Of a DNA stretch of 64,000 bases, positions 52,449 to 61,580 are shown piece by piece. The notes beneath the pieces were generated by a model. That model made no database searches. It saw only the letters and a list, made by a program, of their open reading frames with translations, and was not told where the DNA came from. Source of the stretch: Sva-07 sp963707515 (GTDB lineage Bacteria; Actinomycetota; Acidimicrobiia; Acidimicrobiales; Ilumatobacteraceae); assembly GCA_963707515.1 (NCBI GenBank), contig CAVPQI010000001.1, positions 1,612,001-1,676,000 on the forward strand, read 5' to 3'. The translations under genes and the position numbers were made by a program. The number at the start of each line of letters is the position of its first letter. The stretch's first letter is position 1.

Positions 52449-54005
52449 ATGGGGGATGTACTGACCACGCACGCCGAGGCGCAGCCGGACAAGCTCGCCG
52501 TGATCGACGACCGCACCGGGGGTGAGGTCCGCACGCTGACCTACGGCGAGCTCGAGGACCGCGCCAACCGGCTCGTCAACGTGCTCGTCGACCTCGGCGT
52601 GCGGCCCGGGGCGAAGGTCGTCTGGTGCGGCCAGAACTCGACGGGCATCGTCGAGATCGTCAACGCGGCGCGCAAGATCGGGGCGACCGCCGTGCCGCTC
52701 AACTACCGCTTGTCCGACGAGGAGGCGGCCTACGTCGTCGACCACTGCGACGCCGCCACGGTGTATGTCGACGCCGAGTTCGCACCGCTGTTCGAGCGCA
52801 TCCGCGACGACATCCCCAAGGTCACCGACGTCCTCGTGTTCGACGGTGATGCCCCCGCCGGCATGACCGCGGTCGACCCGCTCGTCGACGCCGCGTCGGC
52901 GACGGTGGCGGAGCGGCCCGAGTCGGACGAGGGCGGGGCGACGATGATCTACACGTCGGGCACCACCGGCAAGCCCAAGGGTGCGTTCCGCCGCAACCCC
53001 GCTGACCCGGCACAGGGCGCGGCGCTGCTCGCCTTCATCGGCTACCGGCCCGACGACGTGTACATCACGACCGGTCCGCTCTACCACTCGGGTCCCGGCG
53101 GGTTCATGGGGATCGCCATCACGTACGGCCAGACGATCGTGCTGCAGCGCAAGTTCGAGCCGGAGGACTGGCTGCGCCTCGTCGACACGTACACGGCGAC
53201 GTCGACGTTCGCCGCACCGACGCCGATCCGGATGATCTGCAACCTCCCGGCCGAGACCAAGGCGAAGTACGACCGCTCGTCGATGCGGGTGATGATCGCC
53301 AACGCCGCACCGTGGAGCTACGCCCTGAAGCAGCAGTACGTCGCCGACTTCCCGCCGGAGTCGCTGTTCGAGGTGTACGGCTCGACCGAGCTCGGCGTCA
53401 ACACGGTGCTGCGTCCCGAGGACCAGATGCGCAAGCCCGGCTCGTGCGGCAAGGAGGCCCCGCTCGTCGAGATCCGCCTGTACGACGAGCAGGGCAACGT
53501 CGTGACCGACACCGGCCCGGAGGCAACGGGCGAACTGTTCGTCCGGTCGGCGGGTGTGTTCAACGACTACTACAAGCAGCACGACAAGTTCGAAGAGGAC
53601 CACCGCGAGGGGTTCCAGACCGTCGGCGACATCGCCTACCGCGACGACGAGGGCTTCCTCTACATCTGCGACCGCAAGAAGGACATGATCATCTCCGGTG
53701 GCATGAACATCTACCCCGCCGAGATCGAGGCGGCGCTCGAGGCCCATCCCGACGTGTACGAGGCGGCGGTGTTCGGGATCCCGAGCGACGACTGGGGCGA
53801 GCTGGTGCACGCCGTGATCGTCAAGCGGCCCGGCACCGACCTCGACGACGCCGGCGTCACGGCACACGCTCGCGAACACCTGGCGAGCTACAAGATCCCG
53901 CGCTCGATCAGCTGGATCGACGAGCTGCCGAAGACCGGCTCCGGCAAGATCCTCAAGCGCGAGCTGCGCGCCCCGTACTGGGCCGACCGCTCCGCCAACG
54001 TCTAG
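52449..54005 (+). CDS. Acyl-CoA synthetase (AMP-binding, FadD type)
   Basis: 518 residues. ANL-superfamily ligase activating a carboxylic acid to its CoA thioester. Motifs: MIYTSGTTGKPKGAFRRNP (A3), EVYGSTELGVNTVL (A5), YICDRKKDMIISGGMNIYPA (A7/A8) and ELPKTGSGKILKRELRAPYW with the catalytic Lys. It resembles medium/long-chain fatty-acyl or bile/aryl ligases; the chain length cannot be told. Nine bases downstream is a StrB-like kinase gene, so the two are probably one operon. Confidence 0.88.
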   Translation: MGDVLTTHAEAQPDKLAVIDDRTGGEVRTLTYGELEDRANRLVNVLVDLGVRPGAKVVWCGQNSTGIVEIVNAARKIGATAVPLNYRLSDEEAAYVVDHCDAATVYVDAEFAPLFERIRDDIPKVTDVLVFDGDAPAGMTAVDPLVDAASATVAERPESDEGGATMIYTSGTTGKPKGAFRRNPADPAQGAALLAFIGYRPDDVYITTGPLYHSGPGGFMGIAITYGQTIVLQRKFEPEDWLRLVDTYTATSTFAAPTPIRMICNLPAETKAKYDRSSMRVMIANAAPWSYALKQQYVADFPPESLFEVYGSTELGVNTVLRPEDQMRKPGSCGKEAPLVEIRLYDEQGNVVTDTGPEATGELFVRSAGVFNDYYKQHDKFEEDHREGFQTVGDIAYRDDEGFLYICDRKKDMIISGGMNIYPAEIEAALEAHPDVYEAAVFGIPSDDWGELVHAVIVKRPGTDLDDAGVTAHAREHLASYKIPRSISWIDELPKTGSGKILKRELRAPYWADRSANV

Positions 54006-54013
54006 CGGCCGGC

Positions 54014-54919
54014 GTGATCGATCTCCCCGCCGTCGTGCGCAACCGCGCCCTCGCCGAAGGTGCCGACGACTGGATCGCCGGGCTCGACGAGCTCACGATC
54101 GCCCTCGGCGAGGCGTGGGGGTTCACGCTCGGCACGCCACACACCGACGGGACCGAGGCGTTCGTCGCCGACGTCAACCTCGACGACGGGACACCGGCGG
54201 TGCTCAAGCTGCTCGTGCCGCGAGCGGTCGGCGGCTTCGACAAGTCGGAGGCGGCGTTCCTGCGCCTCGCCGACGGCGACGGATGCCCGCTGCTCCATCG
54301 CCACGACCCGGATCGCGGGGCGCTATTGATGGAGCGGCTCGGCCGGTCGATGTTCCGCCTCGCCCTGCCGTACGCGACGCGGGTGCCGATGCTGTGCGAT
54401 GCGGCGCGACGCATCTGGCGCCCGGCGCCCGGCAGCGGCTTCCCCGACGGTGCCCACAAGGCCGCCAGCCTCGCCCGGGCCATCCCCGAGATGTGGGAGG
54501 AGCTCGACCGCCCGTGCTCGGAAGCGGCCGTCGACCAGGCGCTGGCGGCCGCGGCGCGACGGGAGGCTGCGCACGACGACGAGCGCGCCGTGCTCGTGCA
54601 CGGCGACGTCCACCAGTGGAACGCGCTGCAGGAGCTCGACGGATCGTCGTTCAGACTGGTCGATCCCGACGGCTATCTCGCCGAGCCGGAGCTCGATCTC
54701 GGGGTCATTCTGCGCGAGGACCCTCTGGAGCTGGCTGCCGCGTCCGACCCGTTCGCCGTCGGCGCGGCGATGGCGGCGCGCTGCGGCGTCGACGCGACGG
54801 CGGTGTGGGAGTGGGCGTTGATCGAGCGGGTGTCGACGGGTCTGCTGGCGACCAAGGTCGGGCTCCAACCAGCGGGCCGCGACATGCTGTCGACCGCCGA
54901 CCTGCTGGCAGCCCGCTGA
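54014..54919 (+). CDS. Aminoglycoside/hydroxyurea phosphotransferase-type kinase (PF04655-like)
   Basis: 301 residues from GTG 54014. A kinase of the aminoglycoside phosphotransferase fold: catalytic loop LVHGDVHQWNALQELDGSSF and the metal-binding VDPDGYLAEPELDLGVILRE match streptomycin 6-phosphotransferase and hydroxyurea kinases. N-terminal lobe: VNLDDGTPAVLKLLVPRAVG. No evidence for a resistance role; small-molecule phosphorylation is the safest reading. Encoded nine bases after the acyl-CoA ligase gene. Confidence 0.82.
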   Translation: MIDLPAVVRNRALAEGADDWIAGLDELTIALGEAWGFTLGTPHTDGTEAFVADVNLDDGTPAVLKLLVPRAVGGFDKSEAAFLRLADGDGCPLLHRHDPDRGALLMERLGRSMFRLALPYATRVPMLCDAARRIWRPAPGSGFPDGAHKAASLARAIPEMWEELDRPCSEAAVDQALAAAARREAAHDDERAVLVHGDVHQWNALQELDGSSFRLVDPDGYLAEPELDLGVILREDPLELAAASDPFAVGAAMAARCGVDATAVWEWALIERVSTGLLATKVGLQPAGRDMLSTADLLAAR

Positions 54920-54958
54920 CCCTCGCCGACCAGGCGGGTGCGGCGCGACGGCGCTGGT

Positions 54959-55507
54959 TCAGCGCGGTGTGGCGAAGACCATCGTCCAGTACGGGGTGCC
55001 GGATGCCGAGTAGGCGAGACCGACGCCGACGTGGGTCTGTCCGGACAGGTTGTTGGCCCGGTGGCCCGGGCTGTTCATCCAGCCGGCGACGACGGCCGCA
55101 GCGTCGCCGTAGCCGTAGGCCACGTTCTCGGCCCACGAGCGGTACGCGAAGCCGACCCGGTCGAGGCGCACGCCGACGTTCGAGCCGTCGCTGCCGGTGT
55201 GCGTCATGCGGTTCATCGCCGCCTGGTCCTCGGAGTGTCGTTGCGCGGCGAGCATCAGCCGACCGTCGATCTGCAGCGGCGGCAGCCCGTACAGGGCTCG
55301 CTCGTTGTTGGTCAGCGCGACGACCGCCTCGGCGGGTGATGTCGCTGGCGGGGCGGGGGGCGCCGGGGGCGTGAGACGGACGGCCGGTTGCAACCTCTGC
55401 ACCGGCGACGACGACGTGATCGCCAGCGGGCCATCGGACGCACCTGCGGGCGCGGCGACCATCACCGCCCCCATGAGCGCTGCTACGGCCACCAATAGTC
55501 GAGTCAT
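54959..55507 (-). CDS. Secreted CAP/SCP-domain protein
   Basis: 182 residues. A signal peptide (about 1-23: MTRLLVAVAALMGAVMVAAP then AGA) is followed by a Pro/Thr-rich linker and a CAP domain (about 60-182): VALTNNERALYGLPPLQIDG, LMLAAQRHSEDQAAMNRMTH, SWAENVAYGYGDAAAVVAGW and PGHRANNLSGQTHVGVGLAY. The CAP His and Glu positions are present. Members are extracellular, function mostly unknown. Convergent with the kinase gene. Confidence 0.88.
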   Translation of the reverse strand: MTRLLVAVAALMGAVMVAAPAGASDGPLAITSSSPVQRLQPAVRLTPPAPPAPPATSPAEAVVALTNNERALYGLPPLQIDGRLMLAAQRHSEDQAAMNRMTHTGSDGSNVGVRLDRVGFAYRSWAENVAYGYGDAAAVVAGWMNSPGHRANNLSGQTHVGVGLAYSASGTPYWTMVFATPR

Positions 55508-55604
55508 CGTCGGTCCTTCGGCTCCTCGCGCCCGCGACTTGACCCGCTCAGGCGAGCGTAGACGGGATCTTGACGAATGCGGGCGCGCTCCTAGAGTCAC
55601 GGGC

Positions 55605-56804
55605 ATGGCAAGAACGCTCGACGGAAGCCTGATCGCCGCCCGCATGGAGGCCATGACCGACGATGTGGTCGACGAGGGCGTCGGCGGGCTGTCGTGGGCC
55701 GTCTCCGTCGGTGACGACATGCAAGCCGGATCCGCCGGCTGGCTCGATCCGGCCACGCGGACGCAGCCGATGCCGGAGGACGCCATCTTCCGCATCGCTT
55801 CGGTGACCAAGCCGATCGCTTCCGTCGCCGCGCTGCAGTTGGTCGACGAGGGGCTGGTGACGCTCGACGATCCGATCGACGACGTGCTGCCCGAGCTCGC
55901 CGATCGTCGGGTGCTCGTCGATCCGAACGGACCGGTCGACGGTCCGACCGTCGCTGCCGACCGGCCGTTGACGTTGCGCGATCTGTTGACGTTCCGGTGC
56001 GGGCACGGGATGGACTTCGCCGCCATGGACCAGCCGTTGATCGGACGCCTGTGGGAGCTCGGCGTCGGCCCCGGTCCGAAGGGTCCCGAATGCTCCGGCG
56101 ACGAGTTCCTCGCCCGGTTGCAGCCGCTGCCGCTGGCCGACCAGCCGGGGACGCACTGGCGCTACCACGTCGGCTCGGACATCGCCGGCGTGTTCGTCGA
56201 GCGCGTGCGTGGCGCATCGTTGGCGGACGTGCTGCGCGACCACGTGCTCGGCCCGCTCGGGATGGTCGACACCGGCTTCACCGTGCGTCCCGACCAGCTG
56301 GACCGATTCGGGCAGTGCCAGATGGTCGACGAGGACGGCGAGTTGGCCGTCTGGGATGAGCCGAGCGGGCGCTGGGCGACGCCGCCCGAGATGTGCAGCG
56401 CGGCCGCCGGGTTGGTCTCGACGACGGCCGACCTCGCCGCCTTCGGGCGGATGCTGCTGGCGGGCGGACGCGGTCCGTCGGGCCGCGTGCTGCCAGAGGA
56501 GCTCGTCGCGCTGATGACCACCGAGCAGCTCAGCGACGTCCAACGGGAGCGAGCGAACATCAAGGACGGCGTGATGGGGTGGGGTCTCGGCATCGGCACC
56601 TACCGCCAAGCCGGTCCGTCCTCGTGGCCGCCGGCGGGCGCGTACGGGTGGGACGGCGGACTCGGCAGCCAGTGGACCGTCGATCCGCAGCACGACCTGT
56701 GCGCCGTCCTGCTCACCACCGATGCGTTCTCGTCGCCGGCGTCCCCGACGGCGATGTTGGCCTTCGACGCCGCGGTCGCCGCTGCCGTCGCCGACCCCGA
56801 CTGA
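55605..56804 (+). CDS. Serine hydrolase of the class C beta-lactamase/penicillin-binding family
   Basis: 399 residues from ATG 55605. The catalytic Ser-x-x-Lys is SVTK in AIFRIASVTKPIASVAALQL, the second motif Tyr is in THWRYHVGSDIAGVFVERV (Y-H-V instead of the usual Y-S/A-N), and a late Gly-rich motif is GAYGWDGGLGSQWTVDPQ. No signal peptide is evident, so it is probably cytoplasmic. Such proteins are esterases, peptidases or transacylases; true beta-lactamase activity is doubtful. Confidence 0.85.
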   Translation: MARTLDGSLIAARMEAMTDDVVDEGVGGLSWAVSVGDDMQAGSAGWLDPATRTQPMPEDAIFRIASVTKPIASVAALQLVDEGLVTLDDPIDDVLPELADRRVLVDPNGPVDGPTVAADRPLTLRDLLTFRCGHGMDFAAMDQPLIGRLWELGVGPGPKGPECSGDEFLARLQPLPLADQPGTHWRYHVGSDIAGVFVERVRGASLADVLRDHVLGPLGMVDTGFTVRPDQLDRFGQCQMVDEDGELAVWDEPSGRWATPPEMCSAAAGLVSTTADLAAFGRMLLAGGRGPSGRVLPEELVALMTTEQLSDVQRERANIKDGVMGWGLGIGTYRQAGPSSWPPAGAYGWDGGLGSQWTVDPQHDLCAVLLTTDAFSSPASPTAMLAFDAAVAAAVADPD

Positions 56805-57597
56805 GCATCGAAGCGCGTCACGGTCGTCACCCGTCGTCGGCGGGTGCGGCATCGTTGGCGACGCGCCGGCCGCCCCGTACCGCATTGCCGATCTCGTCGA
56901 CCCGCGGCCGACGGTCGAGGAGGGCCCCGGTCCGAACATCGTCGAGCGTGTGGCTGGCGTGTACGGCGGATCGGTCGTCTACAGCGACTGCTGCGAGCCG
57001 GTGCTCGGAAGCCTGTTCGCGGCGACCGCGGCAGAGTCAGCCCCGATCAACATGGGCTATGGCATGCGGCCGTCGATCAGCCCGGACGGCACGAACCTGG
57101 CGGCGATGCTGCCGGACAGCATCCTGATCGCCGACCTCGATGCAGGCACGGCACGGGCCCACGTCCTCCCACCCGGGTTCCACGCGTCGGACCTCGCGTG
57201 GAGCGACGACGACGAGGTCGCGCTGCTGGTCTCCTCCGGGACTGGCGAACAGCTCCGGCGTCACACGATCGATGACCAGTTCACGCTTCGTCGAACCGAC
57301 CTGATCGAGGCCGCGAGTGACCCGATGGGCGCATGGGTGACCATCGCTGGTGCCGGAAGCGGCTATGTGACGATCGCACTGACCGACGGAACCGGCACGA
57401 CCTTGCGGTACATCGACGACACGGATGCGGAGATCGCGGTGAGCGAACGCCGGCTTCCCGGCGCAGCACGTGACGTGCAGCAGTCGGCCGACGGTGCCCT
57501 GCTGTGGCTCGACGGCACTGAGCTCTGGTTCGAACCGGGGCACGGTGCCCCTCGTTCGCTCGGCACCGGCTACTCCGCGGCCTGGTTCGTCGGCTGA
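56722..57597 (+). CDS. Putative beta-propeller-like protein, N-terminus uncertain
   Basis: The open frame starts inside the previous gene. Similarity-free upstream residues make the true start unclear; a GTG at 56950 or a lost signal region are options. From about 56845 the sequence is protein-like (VVGGCGIVGDAPAAPYRIAD, then VVYSDCCEPVLGSLFAATAA, YGMRPSISPDGTNLAAMLPD) with repeats of the kind seen in WD40/TolB-like propellers. The VVGGC block resembles a lipobox but no hydrophobic stretch precedes it, so the start may be damaged by an indel. Function unknown. Confidence 0.5.
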   Translation: MRSRRRRPRRRCWPSTPRSPLPSPTPTEHRSASRSSPVVGGCGIVGDAPAAPYRIADLVDPRPTVEEGPGPNIVERVAGVYGGSVVYSDCCEPVLGSLFAATAAESAPINMGYGMRPSISPDGTNLAAMLPDSILIADLDAGTARAHVLPPGFHASDLAWSDDDEVALLVSSGTGEQLRRHTIDDQFTLRRTDLIEAASDPMGAWVTIAGAGSGYVTIALTDGTGTTLRYIDDTDAEIAVSERRLPGAARDVQQSADGALLWLDGTELWFEPGHGAPRSLGTGYSAAWFVG

Positions 57598-57633
57598 CGA
57601 GCTGCTTGGGCACCGTGTCGACGACCTCGGTGG

Positions 57634-58017
57634 TCAGGCCTGGAGGATCTCGATCAGGTGGCCGTCGGGGTCCTGCACGAAGGCGATCACGGCGTCGTTG
57701 AACTCCGGGACGGGCGTCGCCTCGCGCACGACGACGGCACCGCGCTCACGGGCGAGCTCGACGGTCGCTGCCGGGTCGGCGACGTAGAAGACGATCTTGC
57801 CGCCGGTGTTGGCGAGGTCGCGGACGACGCCGTCGGTGTGGCACATCAGCACGAGGGCGGCACCGTGGCCGTCCATGGACAAGATGATCTCGTCCATGTC
57901 GGGCAGCTTGAACTTGGTGACGAAGCTGAGCCCGAAGACGGCGGTGTAGAAGTCGGACGAGGCGCGGAGGTCGGACACGCCGATGCCGACGGCTCCCAGG
58001 CGGGGACGTGATGACAT
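57634..58017 (-). CDS. VOC-family protein (glyoxalase/bleomycin-resistance fold)
   Basis: 127 residues from ATG 58015-58017. The beta-alpha-beta-beta-beta pairs are visible: RLGAVGIGVSDLRASSDFYT, then VFYVADPAATVELARERGAV and NDAVIAFVQDPDGHLIEILQ. The DPDGHLIEILQ end carries the conserved Glu ligand. Could be a lactoylglutathione lyase or a dioxygenase; not decidable. The longer open frame upstream is overlap with an intergenic region. Confidence 0.8.
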   Translation of the reverse strand: MSSRPRLGAVGIGVSDLRASSDFYTAVFGLSFVTKFKLPDMDEIILSMDGHGAALVLMCHTDGVVRDLANTGGKIVFYVADPAATVELARERGAVVVREATPVPEFNDAVIAFVQDPDGHLIEILQA

Positions 58018-58144
58018 CCGCGGGACCGTAGCCCGGCGTGCGACACGTCGCCCAGTGGACCTCGGTTGGCCTCGCCGACACTCGGCCACCGTTGGGCAGT
58101 GACGGCGTCGAGCGCCGTACCCGTGCGTCGGGTAGACCTGCGCC

Positions 58145-58450
58145 ATGACCGACCACGCCGTGTTCATCACCCACCGCACCAAAGCCGGGCAACGGTCGGC
58201 GGCCGCAGCGGTGTGGATGCGCATCATGCAGCCCGCGATCCAGGTGAACGAAGGTCACCTGGCGTACGTGTACACGCTTCCCGACGACGAGCCCGACGTC
58301 ATCCGTGCGTTCCAGCTCTACCGGACGCAGGACGATGCCGCCGCCTTCTTGCGAACACCCGAATACCTGGAGTACGCGGCAGCCGTCGAGCCCTACCTCG
58401 ATGGTCCGCCCCAGGTCGCATCCTCGCCGGTCGCCTGGATCAAGACCTGA
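58145..58450 (+). CDS. Antibiotic biosynthesis monooxygenase-like (ABM) protein
   Basis: 101 residues, dimeric alpha/beta barrel fold of the ABM/YgiN type. HAVFITHRTKAGQRSAAAAV opens strand 1, followed by EGHLAYVYTLPDDEPDVIRA and FQLYRTQDDAAAFLRTPEYL. Such small proteins are heme-degrading or quinol monooxygenases, or have no known role. Neither can be picked from the sequence. Confidence 0.75.
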   Translation: MTDHAVFITHRTKAGQRSAAAAVWMRIMQPAIQVNEGHLAYVYTLPDDEPDVIRAFQLYRTQDDAAAFLRTPEYLEYAAAVEPYLDGPPQVASSPVAWIKT

Positions 58451-58510
58451 CCTGGACGACCGACCGCTCGCCCTCGCAACCCTGTCACACCGTCTGGTCA
58501 TGATGGGTGT

Positions 58511-59743
58511 ATGGGCACGAGCACCATCGCCGCACCGGCCGCCGGGCTCGCCTCGGCCGGAGGCGCCGTGCTCGACGCTGCTGATGCGGCGACCGTCGCG
58601 ATGCGCCGGGCACGGGCGGCGCAACTGGACCGGGTGCACGAGGTGGTCGAGTCGGGTCGCTGGCACGTCCACGGCTACCGCTCCCCGCACGCCTGGCTGA
58701 CAACCACCACCGGCGAGGCGCCGGGTGCGTGCGGTGTCACCTTGCAGTTGGCGGAACGCATCCAACAGATGCCGATCGTCAAGCAGCACTTCGCCCGTGG
58801 TTCGATGGCCGAGTCGGCGCTGCGGTTGTTGACCGACGCCTGGCACGTCGAGATCGCCGCCGCCTTCGCCCGCGACGAAGCGATGCTCACGGGCTGGGCG
58901 ACCCGGCTGCCGCACCGCGACTTCAAGCTGGTGCTCGGCGCGTGGGTCATGCACGCCGATCCCGACCGTGCCGAGCGCAGCGCGCTCGAGCAGTACGAGT
59001 CCCGCAAACTCCACGTGTCCGAACTGATGGACGGCATGGGTCGGCTCGACGGCCTGCTCGACGCCGAGGGCACCAAGCTCGTCCGCGAAGCGCTGACGAT
59101 CCTGTCCAGGCGGTGTGCGGGCGACGAACGGACTGCCGAGCAACGGCGCGCCGACGCACTGGTGGCGATGGCCACGCAAGCACTGGCAACCCACGCCGAC
59201 ACCGCACCGCGGAAGCCGGGTGGCAAACGCAACCGGGTCAAGCTGCTCGCCACGATCGCCTATCACGATCTCGTCGAGGGCACTCGCGGCGGCATCGTCG
59301 ACACGAGCACCGGCCCCACCGTGTTGTCGGCCGAAGCCATCCGCCGACTGGCGTGCGACAGCGCGGTCCACCGCCTCGTCACCGGCCCCGGCGACACGAT
59401 CGTCAACTACGGCCGCCAGGCGCGCACCGTCTCCGACACACAGTTCGACCTGCTGGTTGCCCGCGACCATGGCTGCCGGATCCTCGGATGCCCGGTCGGT
59501 CCCGACGGCTGCGACGCCCACCACACCGTCCACTGGGCGAACAACGGCAACACCGACCTCGACGACCTCGCACTCGTCTGCTGGGGGCACCACCACCTCC
59601 TCCACGAGCAGCACTGGAAACTCGAGCCCCTCGGGGCCGGCCACTTCCAACTCACCGACCCCACCGGGCAGGTGCACCCACTGCGACCGCCGATGATCGG
59701 ACTCGCACTGCCCGCACCCGAGACGCCCCCGTTCGGCCGCTGA
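58511..59743 (+). CDS. DUF222 domain protein with C-terminal HNH nuclease motif
   Basis: 410 residues. The DUF222 region (about 25-290: ARAAQLDRVHEVVESGRWHV, GACGVTLQLAERIQQMPIV) precedes an HNH domain (QFDLLVARDHGCRILGCPVG, CDAHHTVHWANNGNTDLDDL, LVCWGHHHLLHEQHWKLEPL) with the CxxxC..HH..C..HH zinc and catalytic positions. Families of these proteins, including the mycobacterial 13E12 family, are spread by duplication in actinobacteria. Mobility or DNA cutting has rarely been shown. No flanking repeats were seen. Confidence 0.88.
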   Translation: MGTSTIAAPAAGLASAGGAVLDAADAATVAMRRARAAQLDRVHEVVESGRWHVHGYRSPHAWLTTTTGEAPGACGVTLQLAERIQQMPIVKQHFARGSMAESALRLLTDAWHVEIAAAFARDEAMLTGWATRLPHRDFKLVLGAWVMHADPDRAERSALEQYESRKLHVSELMDGMGRLDGLLDAEGTKLVREALTILSRRCAGDERTAEQRRADALVAMATQALATHADTAPRKPGGKRNRVKLLATIAYHDLVEGTRGGIVDTSTGPTVLSAEAIRRLACDSAVHRLVTGPGDTIVNYGRQARTVSDTQFDLLVARDHGCRILGCPVGPDGCDAHHTVHWANNGNTDLDDLALVCWGHHHLLHEQHWKLEPLGAGHFQLTDPTGQVHPLRPPMIGLALPAPETPPFGR

Positions 59744-59751
59744 CGCCTCGC

Positions 59752-61065
59752 TCAGCCTGACTCCACGTCGGTCTCCTCGGGGCGTGTCGCGACGGTGCGG
59801 GGCAGGCAGATCGCCGTACCGATGAGCGCCGCCGCGATCGAGGCGATCAACACCCCGAGCTTGGCTTCGTCGGCGTGGATGCTGTCGCCGAACGCCAACT
59901 CCGTGACGAACAGCGACACGGTGAAGCCGATGCCGGCGAGGGCACCGGCACCGAGGACGTAGCGAGGCGTCACCGACGCGGGCAACCTCCCGATGCCGAC
60001 CGCCACGGCGAGCAACGTCGCGCCGGTCACCCCGACGGTCTTGCCGACGACGAGTCCGAGGATCACCCCCCACGTCACCGACTGCGACATGATGTGGCCG
60101 ATCTCGTCGACGGGCACCCGGATGCCGGCGTTGGCCAGCGCGAACAGCGGCACCACGAGGAACGCCGACCATGGGTGCAGCCGGAACTCGAGCCACTCGA
60201 CGACCGACACCGACTGCTGCGCCTTGCGTGACAGCCGGGCGGCAGCCGCGGCGCCGTCGATACGGGCGAGGTGGGGCAGGTCGTCCGCGTCGACGAGCTC
60301 CTCGGTGCGGCGCGGCGTGACCGGCGCGAGAAGCCCGAAGGCGACGCCCGTCAAGGTGGTGTGGATGTGGGCTTCGTGCAGACTCCACCAGCACAGCGCC
60401 CCGAGCGCCAGGTACGCCGCGACGTACGGCACGCGACGCCGCACGACGTAGGCGACGATGACGGTGCCGACGGCCACCGCCAGCCACGCCAACGAGACAC
60501 CCTCGCTGTAGAACACGGCGATGACGATGATCGCCCCGACGTCGTCGACGATCGCCAATGCGAGCAGGAACAGCTTGAGCCACGACGGCACACGGCGTCC
60601 GAGCAGTGCGACGACTCCGGTGACGATGGCGATGTCGGTCGCCATCGGGATGCCCCAGCCTCGGGAACCGGACGTGCCGGCGTTGAAGGCGGCGAAGATC
60701 AGTGCGGGCACGACCATGCCGCCGACGGCGGCGATGACCGGGAGCGCCGCTTGTTTCGGGTCGCGTAGCTCGCCTTGCGTCACCTCTCGCTTGATCTCGA
60801 GTCCGACGACGAAGAAGAACAGGACCATCGCCAGGTCGTTGACCCAGTCGCGCACCGTGAGCGTCAGTTCGTGCGAGCCGACGGAGATCGACACGACCGT
60901 GTCCCAGACCTCGAAGTAGCTCTGCCACCACGGCGAGTTGGCCCACACGAGCGCCGCGAGCGCCGCCAGCACGAGCAGCACCCCACCGCTCGCCTCGGCG
61001 TGCATGAAGTCCGAGAGCGGCCTGATCAGTCGCGTGTGGCCTCGATGCCGAGGTTGCCCGCTCAC
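59752..61065 (-). CDS. nhaA: NhaA-type sodium/proton antiporter
   Basis: 437 residues; the GTG at 61063-61065 overlaps the ybaK stop (GTGA). Twelve helices. Diagnostic segments: FFFVVGLEIKREVTQGELRD, the GIPMATDIAIVTGVVALLGR loop with the ion-binding Asp pair region and LALAIVDDVGAIIVIAVFYS (Asp-Asp of the binding site). A C-terminal His/Arg-rich stretch between helices (HIHTTLTGVAFGLL) fits. Exports Na+/Li+ in exchange for protons. Last of the ORF group with ybaK and the PAP2-like gene on the minus strand. Confidence 0.93.
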   Translation of the reverse strand: MSGQPRHRGHTRLIRPLSDFMHAEASGGVLLVLAALAALVWANSPWWQSYFEVWDTVVSISVGSHELTLTVRDWVNDLAMVLFFFVVGLEIKREVTQGELRDPKQAALPVIAAVGGMVVPALIFAAFNAGTSGSRGWGIPMATDIAIVTGVVALLGRRVPSWLKLFLLALAIVDDVGAIIVIAVFYSEGVSLAWLAVAVGTVIVAYVVRRRVPYVAAYLALGALCWWSLHEAHIHTTLTGVAFGLLAPVTPRRTEELVDADDLPHLARIDGAAAAARLSRKAQQSVSVVEWLEFRLHPWSAFLVVPLFALANAGIRVPVDEIGHIMSQSVTWGVILGLVVGKTVGVTGATLLAVAVGIGRLPASVTPRYVLGAGALAGIGFTVSLFVTELAFGDSIHADEAKLGVLIASIAAALIGTAICLPRTVATRPEETDVESG

Positions 61066-61580
61066 CCACCCCTCCCCGACCCGTCGGCTGGGTTCGGGGG
61101 CGCCTGGGCGAGGTCGGCGACGAACTCGAACCCCGGCACGCCATCGAGCTGGCGCGGGTCGAGGCTGATCTTTGCCGACCGCGAGCCGGCACCGACGATC
61201 ACCCGCGAGCACTCGCGCACCCGGGCATCGAGCCACACCTCGAGCCCGTCGGGCAGACCGAAGATCGTCACCCCGCCGATCTCCTGGCCGGTGATCTCGC
61301 GGGTCGTGTCGGCCGGGGCGAAGCTGACCTTGCTGACCCCGAGCTTGCGGCGCACGGCACCGTTGACGTCGAGACGGGTGTGGGCCAAGGCCACGCACAC
61401 CACGTACCGGCCCGGCGGCTTCTTGGAGGCGATGAGGATGGCGTTCGCCGACTCCTCCAGCGGAACGCCGTACGCCGCGCAGAACTCGGCGGTGTCGGCG
61501 AGCGCCGGGTCGCAGTCCATCACCTCGTACTCGAGGCCGAGCCGATCGAGCGCGGCGATGACGTCGGGATGGGCGCTCAC
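61062..61580 (-). CDS. ybaK: YbaK/EbsC-family aminoacyl-tRNA deacylase
   Basis: 172 residues from GTG 61578-61580, which overlaps the upstream gene's stop (GTGA). Members hydrolyse mischarged tRNA, e.g. Cys-tRNA(Pro). The family's VDGDPALADTAEFCAAYG-like opening, ANAILIASKKPPGRYVVCVA and RRKLGVSKVSFAPADTTREI, then TGQEIGGVTIFGLP, are present. No cysteine proof of specificity. Lies between the PAP2-like gene and nhaA, all overlapping, so one operon. Confidence 0.88.
   Translation of the reverse strand: MSAHPDVIAALDRLGLEYEVMDCDPALADTAEFCAAYGVPLEESANAILIASKKPPGRYVVCVALAHTRLDVNGAVRRKLGVSKVSFAPADTTREITGQEIGGVTIFGLPDGLEVWLDARVRECSRVIVGAGSRSAKISLDPRQLDGVPGFEFVADLAQAPPNPADGSGRGG

Noticed and set aside
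58511..59743. DUF222-HNH gene as part of a mobile island
   Set aside because: No flanking repeats, integrase or composition change; the gene family is ordinary in actinobacteria.
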